Assembly: GCA_033296885.1 (NCBI GenBank)
Contig: MU863884.1
Coordinates: 1 to 64,000, forward strand
Direction: 5' to 3'
Source: Triangularia verruculosa
Lineage: Eukaryota > Ascomycota > Sordariomycetes > Sordariales > Podosporaceae
DNA length: 64,000 nucleotides
Part shown: one piece after another, positions 20,224 to 30,740 of the stretch
Numbering within the stretch: the first letter of the stretch is position 1
How the letters are laid out: the number at the start of each line of letters is the position of its first letter
Position numbers and translations under genes: made by a program
The notes under the pieces: generated by a model
Databases searched by the model: none
What the model saw: only the letters and a program-made list of their open reading frames with translations
What the model was told of the DNA's origin: nothing

Positions 20224-23022
20224 CTAAACACCGGAGGATGGACCGGCGGCTGAATTGGTATTCGGACTGTCGTTCCCACCTGGCTTCGACGTCGTCGTAA
20301 GTGTGCCCGTCGGGGCCGACGGTGGAACCTCCGTTGATGCCGGCTTTGGCTCTTCAGTGGACGCGGCGGTAGGCTTCAGGTTGGTTGCAGCGGATGGCCG
20401 GGCCTCGTTCATCCTCCGCTTGTAGTCGCTAAGGCTCATCTTCTTCTTGACCGGACTAGGGGCAGGCGCGATGCCATTGACCGATGGCGGCCCAAATGGA
20501 CTCGGGAATCCACTGACCGAGAAGGGCGACTGCATTACCGATCCACCAGCAGACAGCGGGGTGCTGGCAGACAAAGAGCCAGATACTGGACTCCCAAAGG
20601 CGGGGACAGGAGGCATCTGCACACGCAGATCGGGGGACTTGTGCTTCATCGACGCCATCGACAACGGACTAACGATGGGTTTCGTGGTCGAGGGGGCATC
20701 CGGCATGGGAACATCCTTGGAGCTGAAAACTGTGCCTGGACTGCTATCTGGGCCCCTGGATGAAGTCGGTGATAAGGATAATCCCTGCCCAGGTGAGGCA
20801 TCAGCCCCCCCGGATATTGAAGCGGCATACTCAATAGCTATACGCTTCCTCCTTTCCTCTTCCGCAGCACGGAGTTGACGACGGTTGTCCAACGCCCGTT
20901 TTCTGAGAGCACACCCCACTTTCCGCTGAGGCGTCACTGTCTCCTTCTCGGGGTCTGTCTGAACTGCGGCATCGACGTACACTGGCGGATTCGCGGTTGG
21001 TACTGGACGTGGGGGGGCAGCAGCAGTCGAGCCTTTTCTAGAGGTCGTCGTCTTCTTAGTGTGGCCACTTTGGGTGACGGTATGGGGCGAGGTGGGCGAG
21101 CCGGATTTGCTTCGGACAGAAGTACCCGTACCGGCGTCGACATAAAGGCGGTTAGCGAGACCGCTCGGTGGGTTCAAGGTTTGCGCAGTCGATTTGGCTT
21201 TTGAAGCCTTTGTATGCGAGGCAGCGGTCCCATCGGAAACCCGCTTTTTCTTGCGCGGTGGCTGCTGCTGCTCCATCCGGCGGAACGAATCCTCAACCAT
21301 GGCGACCTTTCTCTTATCGCGGTCTGTCGGCTCTGTGAGTATCCCTAGGGTATCAAATGAACCTTGACGCGCTGTGGGCGTCAGATCACGACTTGGTGGT
21401 TTGCTGCGGGACGACCCAGAAATGGATCGATGCTCGTGTTCAGGAACATCGTCCAGATGGCCCTCACTAGGAGCCCGGCTGTTGGTCGCATGTCCTGTGC
21501 TGCTGGGGGATATCGTGTGCTGAGCTTTGGGCTTCCGCTTCTTGGTCTTTTTTGGTTGCGTCTTGTTCAAATGTTTTCTGTGGAATAACGCAAAGGCGCA
21601 CTCGGGTCCTAGATCACAAGCACAACCTCCAAATTCCGAAAGCACAATAGATACCCAGTTGGCGAGCGTTTGATACTCTTCCTCGTCGGCGGCAACTTCG
21701 GGCTGATTACCCGTCACTTCATCACCTAGACCAAGGATTCGAAGCATCCTTGCCTTTTGGGCTGTCGGGAACCTGAAGTCCCACGGTATCGTGATCTGTT
21801 CTCCGGCCGAAATGTCCCGTTCGCTCACAAGCCAAAAATGATATTCACCTTCATCTGAAAGGAATGTGTCGAGGGCGGCATTCGGCCTGCAACTGCGCCT
21901 GACAAAACGAGCTTCGGAGCCTTCTCTTCGGGTATCGATGTAAAGGGGGAGTAGAGGATGAAAGAGCACGAAAGGCAGCGGGGTGGTGAGATCGTCCCAC
22001 CTATTCTCCAAGTCTGCGCAGTACTCGGTTTGGAAGCCGATGTGGCCATTGACTTCCATAAGCAATGAATCTTTCTCGATCGTCGATGTCGCTTTGAGGT
22101 ACTGCCACTGTAGCACTGTCCCTGGCGCGACATTCTTTCTCGTCCGTTGCACCTCAACCTTCCCTCTAAACGAGTCGGCATTGTCAGGAAGCTTCGAGAA
22201 TACGTCTTTTCCTGACAGGCCTGTCTCTTTCTTCATCTTTTCCGGATCACGTAGCCAGCTGGTCATGGTATTCGATACTAACAACCCGGCAAAACTGTTG
22301 ACCTTGACGCTCTGCACATGTGGCTGTCCATTGCAGAGTAGCTGGAAAGTTTGTGAGTAACTGTGAATCTCAAAGTCGTCGGGGAGGTCGGGAGGAGTGG
22401 TGGCGGGACTGAGGGGATGTGAGTGCGGTGCTCTAGCATTGCCGTGCGGAGGGCTTCGCTTAGGGGCCAGCGCGCTGATTGACTGGCTTGATTTGTGCAA
22501 ACCCTTCTTTTTGGCAGGCTGGCGATTGTCGTGTGAAACGGGATGTTTTGATAAATGTTCTGTGTTGTGGTGGCCATGGCCGTTGATCTGAAGATCTGTC
22601 GGCTTTGACTTCTTCTTGTGGCTCTTGGTCGGGGGGCGCTTCGGTTTTTTATCCGACAGCTCTGCCGCCAAGGGACCTGCTATTCTCGCTCTTTGACGTT
22701 CATTAGCTTGCCGGGAGTCGATGTTTCGTGGATCGCAGTCTACGCAGGAATGCGAGAAGTCGGCAGTAGAGACATCCTCGACCTTATCGGGATAGTAGCA
22801 CTCAATGTGCTGCCACGTTTCGCATGACTCGCAGAAAATCGTATTTCCATCATCGTCAGGATAGTTGCATACACACTTGATCGTGTATGGTTCTTCCTCC
22901 ACAGGCTCGGGCCTCGGCGGGTCATCTCGAACCGCTAAAGCTGTTGGAAGGAGGAGAGGGGCCTGGGAAGTCTGACTAGGAGGCGCGAAAGGCGTCTGCA
23001 GTGGAGGGAGCTTGTCTGTCAT
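20224..23022 (-). CDS. set3: PHD finger and SET domain protein, Set3 family
   Basis: Set3 is the scaffold of a histone deacetylase complex that reads methylated H3K4 through its PHD finger. This is one exon of 932 aa. The PHD finger covers residues 50-96 (CVC, CESCETWQHIEC, HSCVDC; the spacing and the WQHIEC aromatic fit). A basic Lys-rich, probably disordered region follows, then a SET domain at about 300-416 containing VLQWQYLKA, GHIGF, RFVRRSCRPNAAL (375-384) and GEQITIPWDF (407-416). Canonical methyltransferases have N-H-S-C-x-P-N and a catalytic Tyr in the last motif; here these read R-R-S-C-R-P-N and I-P-W-D-F, so the domain is probably not an active enzyme, as in yeast Set3. The C-terminal half is Ser/Pro-rich with phosphorylatable SP sites and ends in a conserved-looking basic stretch (KKKMSLSDYKRRMNEA). 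Confidence 0.88.
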   Translation of the reverse strand: MTDKLPPLQTPFAPPSQTSQAPLLLPTALAVRDDPPRPEPVEEEPYTIKCVCNYPDDDGNTIFCESCETWQHIECYYPDKVEDVSTADFSHSCVDCDPRNIDSRQANERQRARIAGPLAAELSDKKPKRPPTKSHKKKSKPTDLQINGHGHHNTEHLSKHPVSHDNRQPAKKKGLHKSSQSISALAPKRSPPHGNARAPHSHPLSPATTPPDLPDDFEIHSYSQTFQLLCNGQPHVQSVKVNSFAGLLVSNTMTSWLRDPEKMKKETGLSGKDVFSKLPDNADSFRGKVEVQRTRKNVAPGTVLQWQYLKATSTIEKDSLLMEVNGHIGFQTEYCADLENRWDDLTTPLPFVLFHPLLPLYIDTRREGSEARFVRRSCRPNAALDTFLSDEGEYHFWLVSERDISAGEQITIPWDFRFPTAQKARMLRILGLGDEVTGNQPEVAADEEEYQTLANWVSIVLSEFGGCACDLGPECAFALFHRKHLNKTQPKKTKKRKPKAQHTISPSSTGHATNSRAPSEGHLDDVPEHEHRSISGSSRSKPPSRDLTPTARQGSFDTLGILTEPTDRDKRKVAMVEDSFRRMEQQQPPRKKKRVSDGTAASHTKASKAKSTAQTLNPPSGLANRLYVDAGTGTSVRSKSGSPTSPHTVTQSGHTKKTTTSRKGSTAAAPPRPVPTANPPVYVDAAVQTDPEKETVTPQRKVGCALRKRALDNRRQLRAAEEERRKRIAIEYAASISGGADASPGQGLSLSPTSSRGPDSSPGTVFSSKDVPMPDAPSTTKPIVSPLSMASMKHKSPDLRVQMPPVPAFGSPVSGSLSASTPLSAGGSVMQSPFSVSGFPSPFGPPSVNGIAPAPSPVKKKMSLSDYKRRMNEARPSAATNLKPTAASTEEPKPASTEVPPSAPTGTLTTTSKPGGNDSPNTNSAAGPSSGV

Positions 23023-23796
23023 AATCTTGATGATAACCTCGCGATGGCGGGATGATCAAGGGATTGTACGGATGATTATCTTTCTGGTCTGAAGGGCATA
23101 CTGGTCGCGCGATTCGACGCGATTGACCCTGGGGTGTGTGCCGCAATGAGAAGAGGACCGGAGAAGGGAAGGGTGTCATCCGTTTGATCTGACGATGTGA
23201 TCAACCCGTGGGGAGGTATCCGACGACGCCGATGGATGTCCGCCTCGAAAGGCAATCAGAGACGGACGCAAGCTGCCGATGAATGGTGGCTATTTCGTCT
23301 CTTGCTCGTTGATCAGTCGGTTGGCCGACAGGCTGGCTGGCCGGATCGGTCGGGGCGTCGTAGAGGAAGGGCCCTTTTAGAAGGACACGTCGTAATGCTG
23401 AAATCGCGGCTGATGCTGGAACAGCAAAAGTAGATAGAAGAGACCGCCGTCAAGCTGAGATGACGGTGACTCAGACTCGCTCGCCGTGTTGTCGAGAGGG
23501 GATCTCGAAAACGGGGTGGGTGTCGAGGAAAAATGTGGCGATCGTCACGAAAGGCTCTCGACGGGAACACAATGGTGGTGTGGTGAGCGAGGAAGACGCC
23601 TCGAGGACAAAGGTGGTCGAAGCAGGCGGGAATAAATCGCGAGGCGCAATGGTTTGGAATCCAGCTCGAGTGGTCGAGGGGCGAGCGACGAATGGGTGAC
23701 GCGAAAAAAGCGGACTGAATAAAGAGGAGAAGAGTTTGAAGGGGAGGAGGAGTGGGAAAGTGCAAGAGCAGAGAGGGGGCCCACAACACGAGGAAC

Positions 23797-23812
23797 AGAG
23801 AGAGAGAGAGAG
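23797..23812. repeat. GA microsatellite in set3 upstream region
   Basis: Eight GA units. Read on the set3 sense strand this is a CT tract, a common feature of fungal promoters and leaders. Confidence 0.85.
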
Positions 23813-24480
23813 GAGCGCTGCCACTTGCCCGCCCACAGCCCACAGCACGCTGCGCTGCGTTCAGTAAAGCCCCGTGTGCCAAAAGAATGGGACTGGGACT
23901 GGGACCGGGGGGCCACTGGGACAAGTTGCCCAGAGCAGAGGGAATGTGAAAAGCACAGACCATGCGAGCCGTGACTTTGCATTGGCAAAGCCTTGGGGGA
24001 GGATTCGGGTGAGGTCAAGGACCTTGCTTGAGCTTCTTTGGGGGGGAGGGGGAGGGCGTGGCCGAGACGAGAGCCGAGAAGACGGCCTGAAGTTGCCATG
24101 TGAGCTTTTCAACAATCTTCACCCAGTTCCGTGGGCGGTGGTGCTTCTAGCGTGTCCATGGATCGCAGACCCCGACGACGGGAAAAAAAAACTGAGGAGC
24201 GAGAGCAAACCCAACCTTGGAAGTACCCGAGTACACTAGCCTCCAAGCGCCACTTCGTGCAGTTGGTTGGTTGGATGCCGTCGGCAGCAGTGGTGCCTGA
24301 GGCATCATCCCAATGGAGGGAAGCCAAACTCAGGGTGAAGGTTGGTGGGCATTGTTGGCTCAGAGGGCGCTATCGGGATTGGAGGAGGGGAGAAGCGGGC
24401 GGGGCCCATGGTGGTCGATTGAATGCACCCGTTGCTTTGCGCAATCACCCTCGGACTGAGGTGTGAGCGGCGGGTGAGTG

Positions 24481-24493
24481 CCCCCCCCCCCCC
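24481..24493. repeat. C13 homopolymer
   Basis: A run of 13 C bases in the gene-free region. Its exact length is prone to sequencing error. Confidence 0.9.
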
Positions 24494-24944
24494 AAAACCG
24501 GAACTTGATTGACTCTTGACTGCTTGCCTCGAGCTGATGGGCGGGGAAAAGGAGGTCGTTCACACACAACGACCATGCAGAATGTCAGCAGTAAAAATCC
24601 TGCACACCTCGTGCAGATGTAGGCAAATATCGCCGGGTGTGCTGAAAGATGAAATAAGTGATGGGAGAAACACAAACCAGAAGTTGTAAAAGTGTCAGCG
24701 ACTCGTAAATTGCAAGCCGGCGATTTGGCTCCATATAATAAGAGCGGGAATGGTGGTGGTGAGGAGTGCCCGCGACTAGACTGAGAAAAATTTGCGGGTT
24801 GCAGTGGATTTGGGCAACGCCAAAGAAAGGTTTGAAAAGGGGAGAGAAAGGGAGTTTGTTGGCGATGGCAGGGAATCCCACAGCAGAGGTCGCCGGAGAA
24901 ACTCCTGAACTGCTCTGTGCCAAAAAAAAACAGGCCACGCTGAA

Positions 24945-24973
24945 GTGGATGGCCCGTGGATGGCCCGTGGAGG
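24945..24973. repeat. 11-base tandem repeat, about 2.6 copies
   Basis: The unit gtggatggccc is repeated twice perfectly and followed by a partial third copy (gtgga), in a non-coding region. Confidence 0.85.
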
Positions 24974-26750
24974 GTGCCTTGCCTTGCTCATTGGTGTTCG
25001 CCGTGGGGTTGCTGTTTGCGCAAGGCTGTGAGAAGGGAGGGGTCGAGAAGCATGGGTGGCCCCATTTTTCGTTGGACAATCCATGAAAAAGATGTCTGCG
25101 GGTTGCAAATCACATCCAGCCAAATGCCGGGTGCTTTCAGGCCTGGGAATTGTGCTGGGTGAAATCTACCTCCGTTATCCGATTGGCCTCTTGTTTCCTC
25201 TTTCACCCATATGATGTCCCCCTTAGCTTAATGACACCTTACACTGCCGTAGACATCTGTTCACCCCATGAATCAATTCACAGCGAGATCTCTGTCGCTG
25301 AAAACATTGAATGTGCAAGGACGATGTACCCAGTCCGTTGGCGTGGTGCTTCCAGTAAACTGGTCCGTTTCCGGGGCTGCCTGTCTGACGTCACGTTTCC
25401 AGATTCCTCCTCTTGACTGTGCCAAGTCTTTTTGAAAGTGTCCGTATGGGAGAAGTCCTTTGTTTAAAGGACAGCTTTAATCACTTAGTGTACAAATATT
25501 TCTGGATGCCTCCATGGTAGAGTCTTCAGCGCCGCTCTAATTAGCGGCCCTCCTGTCATGAGCTTGTGGGATGTGTGGCGGGGTAATCTGCGACGGATGC
25601 TGCCATGGAAATTGGGGCATCGCTGAGGACGGTGTTGATCTCCGAGGATAAGAATACTTGATACTTCCTGGCCGAATCTTGCTGGAATAAGCACAGGAGC
25701 CTCGCATCAAAAGGTAGCCCGGAAGAACACTGCAACCGAGGGATCACCAATATGTTGCCCTCGTTGCATCATGCTACAGTATGGTTGCTTTGCAGGAGGA
25801 CGACGACTTTTTGCCCCACAAACGCGACTGAGTCACGAAACTCGCAGCCTTCTCCACGACTGCTATCCAGGGGCGAGAGTCCGTCAGAATCTCAGACAAG
25901 CATGAGGCTGCGGCGGGTGCTGCTAGGTTCCAAGCTGTTGTGGTATCTGGGAGTCTGGGATGCCGTCAGTAGATATCATCGAGTTCCGTGTTGACTACAG
26001 CACAATATCCGTCGGTGTAATGTCTCTTGCCGCGGATTTGGTCAACAAACAATGGTTATCGGAAGCTGGGAGCCGTTCCACCGTGCTGACCTACGCGGGT
26101 CCTCTTATCATCTCGAATTCCATCTATGTGTAAATCATCCCTAGCAAGTTGTCAGCGATAATCGTCTTTTTTAAACCACATGTTCACTGGAGGATTGTTT
26201 GCTTGCAGGATATACATGACAGATATACACAATCTGAAGAGGGAGATTGACTGTTTGTGATGGGAAAGTCAAGACTCGGATACGTTTGGTTTAAAGTTCA
26301 CGGCACCGCCATAAAGAGTTCCCACCGGCGGGGGCCTGCGGAGTCGCGTTGGACCCCTGTTTCGGCCCGCCCTTTCTAAGCGGTGATTGGTTTGAAAAGG
26401 CGAAAATACCCATCCCGGCTCACATGATCCGCCCGAATGAGACAAGCGTTGTGGCGCCCCAGGTTCCTCCAGCCATGGAAGGCAGGCTGGACCATCCATG
26501 ACGTGTGGTTGGGGTTTGGAGGCGGCCTGGCAGGCCAACCACAGCGGCCGAATGACACCGCCCACCTCTCTGTGACCTCCAAAGCCAGCCGCTCTGTTGT
26601 TGCCATCATCGACCTCTCATCAACAGCCTGTTGAAACCCACACGGAGTTCGACTTTCAATTCCGCCATCAAACCCGCGAAAACAGAACTTAGTTGTCACC
26701 GGGCAATCTTCCCCGCATATTCCCGTCTCCACCGACAACTAGCCTCCACG

Positions 26751-27403
26751 ATGAGGTTCTCAACAACCCTTATCGCCCTCGCGACGGCGGCCAGCGCGAA
26801 CCCCCTCAACACCTTTGGCAGTGAGAGACAATCACTTGTCCGCCGCGATGACCTCGCCATTCCCGGCGATAACCCCCTCAAGTACTGCGATACCGACCAT
26901 AAGGACGATATCATCACCATCGAGAAGGTCGACTTGACTCCAAACCCACCCGAGGCGTATGTGATCCAGTTATCGATGATATCAGAATGAGCAAGACTAA
27001 CATATCGGCAGTGGTACCACCCTCATCATCGAGGCAAGCGGCACAGTCAAGGAGACCATTGTCGAGGGCGCCTACGTCAAGCTCCAGGTCAAGTACGGCT
27101 ACATCCGCCTCATCAGCACCCAGGCCGATCTCTGCAAGGAGATCAAGAACGTCGACCTCGACTGCCCCATTGAGAAGGGCAAGATCTCCATCACCAAGTC
27201 GGTCGACTTGCCCAAGGAGATCCCACCTGTATGTTCCTACTTGTCCACGCTTCCGATGAGCTTCATGCTGACTATCAAATTAGGGAAAATATACTGTCGA
27301 GGCCGATGTTTACACCGTAGACGACGAACACGTCACCTGCTTGACTGCCACCGTTATTTTCGGCGGCAAGAAGTCGTTCGGTAGCATCCTTGGTGACTTG
27401 TAG
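26751..27403 (+). CDS. ML-domain lipid-binding protein (NPC2 / PG-PI transfer type)
   Basis: A small secretory-pathway protein that binds lipid in a beta-sandwich; fungal relatives bind phosphatidylglycerol/phosphatidylinositol or sterol, the latter in the vacuole. Exons are 26751-26956, 27012-27228 and 27284-27403 (180 aa), with two 55-nt introns having GTATGT donors and a good gactaac branch site in the first. Residues 1-17 form a signal peptide (MRFSTTLIALATAASAN). A pro-like segment follows, with a Kex2-type Arg-Arg at about 32-33. The ML domain contains LKYCDTD, the IEKVDLTPNPPEAGTTLIIEASG strand pair, ADLCKEI with LDCPIEKG, and the final strand with HVTCLTATVIFG. The cysteines fit the conserved disulphides. 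The gene is convergent with V-ATPase subunit F. Confidence 0.93.
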
Positions 27404-27867
27404 GATCCCAACAAGGGCAAACCACTGATCAACGTGGAATACGCCGTAATGCCGTTATGGACATGAGCGAAGGGCTGGAACGGGGTTCTGCATGAAGATT
27501 GTATTGTTATACACGCTTTGCTTTTGTACATGCATGCTTGGGAGATGATTGGGAAGCGCACTACATGGAATTCGTTTCTTTCCGTTCGTTTATCAGGGGT
27601 GATTCGGGAGTGGGAGTTTTGCTCTTATTTGCTTGGTTTTGCTGCATCGTCTTTGAGTCATTTCAGCATATTGAATGGTAGTACTGAGGAGTCTTTGAGG
27701 CTTGCTATACTGGAATACACAGGAACATCATTATGCGTCTTCTGCTACTCTCTCACCAGTGAGTCTAAACATGATCATCCACCCAGGTCCTTCTATCACA
27801 ATCCTAACCCCCAACATCTCTGTCCTTTTCCACCCAAAACATACGATTCGACCATTGCGCCTGCAGT
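27404..27867. other. Convergent intergenic region, ML protein / vma7
   Basis: These 464 bases hold the 3' flanks of two convergent genes. No gene is seen. Confidence 0.55.
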
Positions 27868-28350
27868 TTATTCGCCAAACAACCTTCTCACTCTGCGGAG
27901 CACGCTGTCCTTCTCTGGGTCATAAGGATGATCTTTGCTGGGGATCTCGAGGACGGTGGGGAAGGCTTGGGTATAAGTGTCGATGCGATAGCGTATCCGG
28001 TCGGCGATCTAGCGGTTCCTGTCAATTACCACTCGATAGTTCTGGTTGAGAGGGACGTCATACATGTTGGTTGATAAGCACAATTCCAATATCCTTCCTT
28101 TCAGTGGTGAACCTTTCAAAGGCCGCCTCGATGGCCGAGTTCTCGGTTTTGTTGTCGACGACAAGGAAATTCTTTTGGTTGTCGGGTGGTGAGGTGACGT
28201 GCTGATAGGAGTTAGCTGGGTGATATGTAGAAAGGGGGGGATGAGGTCGTAACATACACCAATGCCGGCGAGGAGAAGGCCAGTGACGGAGTCCTCGTCT
28301 CCTATCACGGCGAGGAACTGCCTGTCCTTGTAGTCTGCTTGGGAGGCCAT
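27868..28350 (-). CDS. vma7: V-type H+-ATPase subunit F
   Basis: Subunit F lies in the central stalk of the peripheral V1 sector and couples ATP hydrolysis to rotor turning in vacuolar acidification. Minus-strand exons are 28350-28258, 28201-28064 and 28008-27868 (123 aa, the usual length), with both introns in phase 0 and GTATGT/GTATGA donors. The N-terminal [20 protein letters not shown], then NFLVVDNKT, the helix [10 protein letters not shown], and the C-terminal [19 protein letters not shown] are nearly invariant in fungal subunit F proteins. No single exon would reveal the gene; splicing joins three pieces into a full-length family member, which supports the model strongly. It is divergent from nur1 with 691 bases between the start codons. 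Confidence 0.95.
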
Positions 28351-29041
28351 GATGGCTTACCCACAGGACGTCGCTTAGAGGGGCAACTGTTGGCTTTGAA
28401 GCGATTGATATGAACGGAATGCGATGCGACACAGGGGATGTTTAAGAGTTATACAACTGGTCGCTGTTGATGTTTCGTCGTCAAGTGGTTCGTTCCCCAA
28501 CAGCAACCCCACCGTGAATGCTTGCTTGCGCTGTAACAACAGCCAACTGAACCAGTGACGCCGCCTGGGCATGTCGCTGTGGAAGCTCTGACCAACTGCC
28601 AAGCACTTGTCGCAGGAGCACAAGCGCGGCAGCCTGCCGGGGGTGTGACCCCTGTTCCCGGCAATTTTCCGCATGTGGAGAGCTTCCTCCTCTTCCTCTC
28701 GCCTGGGCTCGTCTGGCTGGTTGCGGCGGTAAGAAAAAGTAAACAATTGCAGCATCTGAGGAAAAGAATTTGCGACTTTCTTTTCCTTTTTCAACAACGA
28801 CAACCACAGCGACCAACGACAGACCTCAGGCCAAAAGAAGTGCTCTTTGTCTGTTTGAAGGGCAGCGATTGCGAACTTGAGTGGGGTTTTGAAGGGAACG
28901 ATTTCTTTCGCGCACGCAGATGGGGATCTGAAAAAGGTCGTGGTGGTGACTTCATTGAACGGGCCGAGCGAAAAGGGACGACCGATCGAGCCGATTTGCG
29001 CAATTACAACGCAACAACAACTACACGAAACCGTATACAAG
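28351..29041. promoter_or_regulatory. Divergent promoter region, vma7 / nur1
   Basis: These 691 bases separate the start codons of vma7 (-) and nur1 (+) and must contain both promoters. Polypyrimidine tracts flank the nur1 side. I see no specific site that I can name. Overlapping open frames on both strands here are compositional shadows. Confidence 0.45.
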
Positions 29042-30740
29042 ATGCCGCCGGCGCGACGACCTGTACGGCGACAGCCGTTGTCGGAGCGGATTAAAGCTCG
29101 CCTGAATCCTGGCGACTTTTATCTATGGCTTTCCGAGGAGATTCAGACGTTTGACTGGGACTCGACCGCGTTTGGGACTCGGTTTGGGCTGGCTGCCAAC
29201 TTCCTGTTCTTGATTGCGAGGGCTAATATCGCCTCGCGTTCGGATGTGGATGATGTGTTTGGCGATGCTCCGGCCAGTGGCCCGTTGACCTTCTTGGTGG
29301 GGTTTTCTCTTCGTGGATGTCGAGTTGCTGGGGCTGACAGATCTGCAGATTCATTCTAGCGTGTGGGCTTTGACTGCCATTTCTTGCTTGAACGCCTTCT
29401 ACACCCTGACACGATCGCGTACCTATCGTTTGTTCGAGGCGAACGTCGAGAGTAATATTCCCCACACGCCCTCTGCGCATCGCGTCCGCGTCGATTCTTC
29501 GCCCGCGTCTTCGAGCCCCTTGGGCGTCATCCAGAACCTCCTGAGTTCCGAAACTGCCGAACAGCGAGCACACCCCGACAAGACGCGCGATGTGTGGGAG
29601 ATGAAGGTCTGGGATCCGTATCCGGCTACTCTGCGCCTGTTCTGCTTGTTCAGTCCTGGTCACGTCTTGATTCACTGGCTCTTCTTGCCCCTGGTCGCTA
29701 TGGACCCGCGCCCCAGTGTCACCGTCTTCAAGTGCTTCGCTCTTCAGGTCATTCTCTCAGCCCAGCTCTGGCTCATGCACTCCAAGTTCACTCGGCAAGC
29801 TAGAGACAATGCTATCATCCAGAAGGAGGTTATGCATGAGTACGACGTCAAATTCGTTCACCCTAGACTTCGCCCCGTCTACCGCGAAGTTGGCACACAA
29901 GTTTCTATCAACGAGGACAAGATTGAACAGGAATACGTTGCTGTAGGCACGCCGTCCTCTGTCATCCGCCGTAACTTTGAGACGCACCCGAACCCGAACT
30001 ACGCCAAGATTATCGACCCAGACGGGTTCCAGTCTATCAAGCCCAGACCTACGTTTGCCGGCACGCCTAGAGGGCGCGTTTCCACGAACCCATTCACTCC
30101 CCTAGCCAACACCGCGGCCAGACCTAGTACCCCTGGCACAATCTCGACACCATCCGCCCAACTTCTCGGCTACGCCGACCGCGAGAGCCACAACCTTCCG
30201 GCCTCTGTTACTGTTAACCGCAGAAGCATGCCCGCCCCAGCTGTGTCTTCCACCGGTTCATTTACCAAATCGTTCAACTCGTCCTTCGAGAACGATGCCC
30301 CTACCCCTGTCCCAAAGCCACCTTCCATGAACCGCGCCGTCTCCCCCTTCAAGTCAGGAACACCAATGCGCTCAACCTCATCCAGCAACCCATTGGGGGT
30401 TCCGCCCAGCTACGGCGGCAGCATGGGGTTGTATCAGCACAAGGACAGCCCCCTGAAGAAGACGATGAGCATGGAGGGGATCCCGCGGTCGCCTAGGAAC
30501 AACAGGGAGATGGCGGCGTTGGAGCAGAGGCAGCTGAGCGATAGGTTCAGGGATAGGAGTCCGATCAAGTCGAGGCTTCAGGATTCGAGATCGACGGGGA
30601 CAGAGGCGGTGGGGAGGATTGAGGGCGGGGATAATAATGCAAGTGCTGCCTCTAGTAGCGTTGCGCATTCTCCGGAGAAGCTGGCGAATTTGAGGGCTAA
30701 TAGGTGGACGCAGGAGAGATTTCCTACCCGGAGGTTGTGA
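29042..30740 (+). CDS. nur1: Nuclear rim protein Nur1 (Mug154/DUF2418 family)
   Basis: Nur1 is an inner nuclear membrane protein that with Lem2/Heh1 tethers silent chromatin and rDNA to the nuclear envelope. I model exons 29042-29296 and 29349-30740 (548 aa). The N-terminus (RIKARLNPGDFYLWLSEEIQTFDWD) and the following membrane segments (FGLAANFLFLIARAN; SSVWALTAISCLNAFYTL; LRLFCLFSPGHVLIHWLFLPLV; VFKCFALQVILSAQLWLMHSKF) match the family, as does the region HEYDVKFVHPRLRP. The C-terminal 240 residues are Ser/Pro-rich and basic, with many SP sites. The single intron (52 nt) uses a weak GTGGGG donor, but gctgac before the AG is a good branch site and the phase is right. A one-base sequencing error near the GGGG at 29299-29302 is an alternative explanation for the frame change. 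Confidence 0.85.

Larger units (their letters stand above)
23023..26750. other. 3.7-kb region upstream of set3 and the ML-domain gene
   Basis: The region holds divergent upstream sequences of set3 (-) and the ML-domain gene (+). The first kilobase is polypurine on the plus strand (pyrimidine-rich as set3 leader) with a GA repeat at 23797-23812. A C13 run lies at 24481-24493 and an 11-base tandem repeat at 24945-24973. Open frames of up to 216 codons on the minus strand start with non-ATG codons or overlap each other, and resemble no family I know. I call no gene. Confidence 0.45.

Noticed and set aside
24585..25123. 164-codon minus-strand frame upstream of set3
   Set aside because: It begins with a TTG codon and overlaps another unrelated frame. 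It shows no family features.
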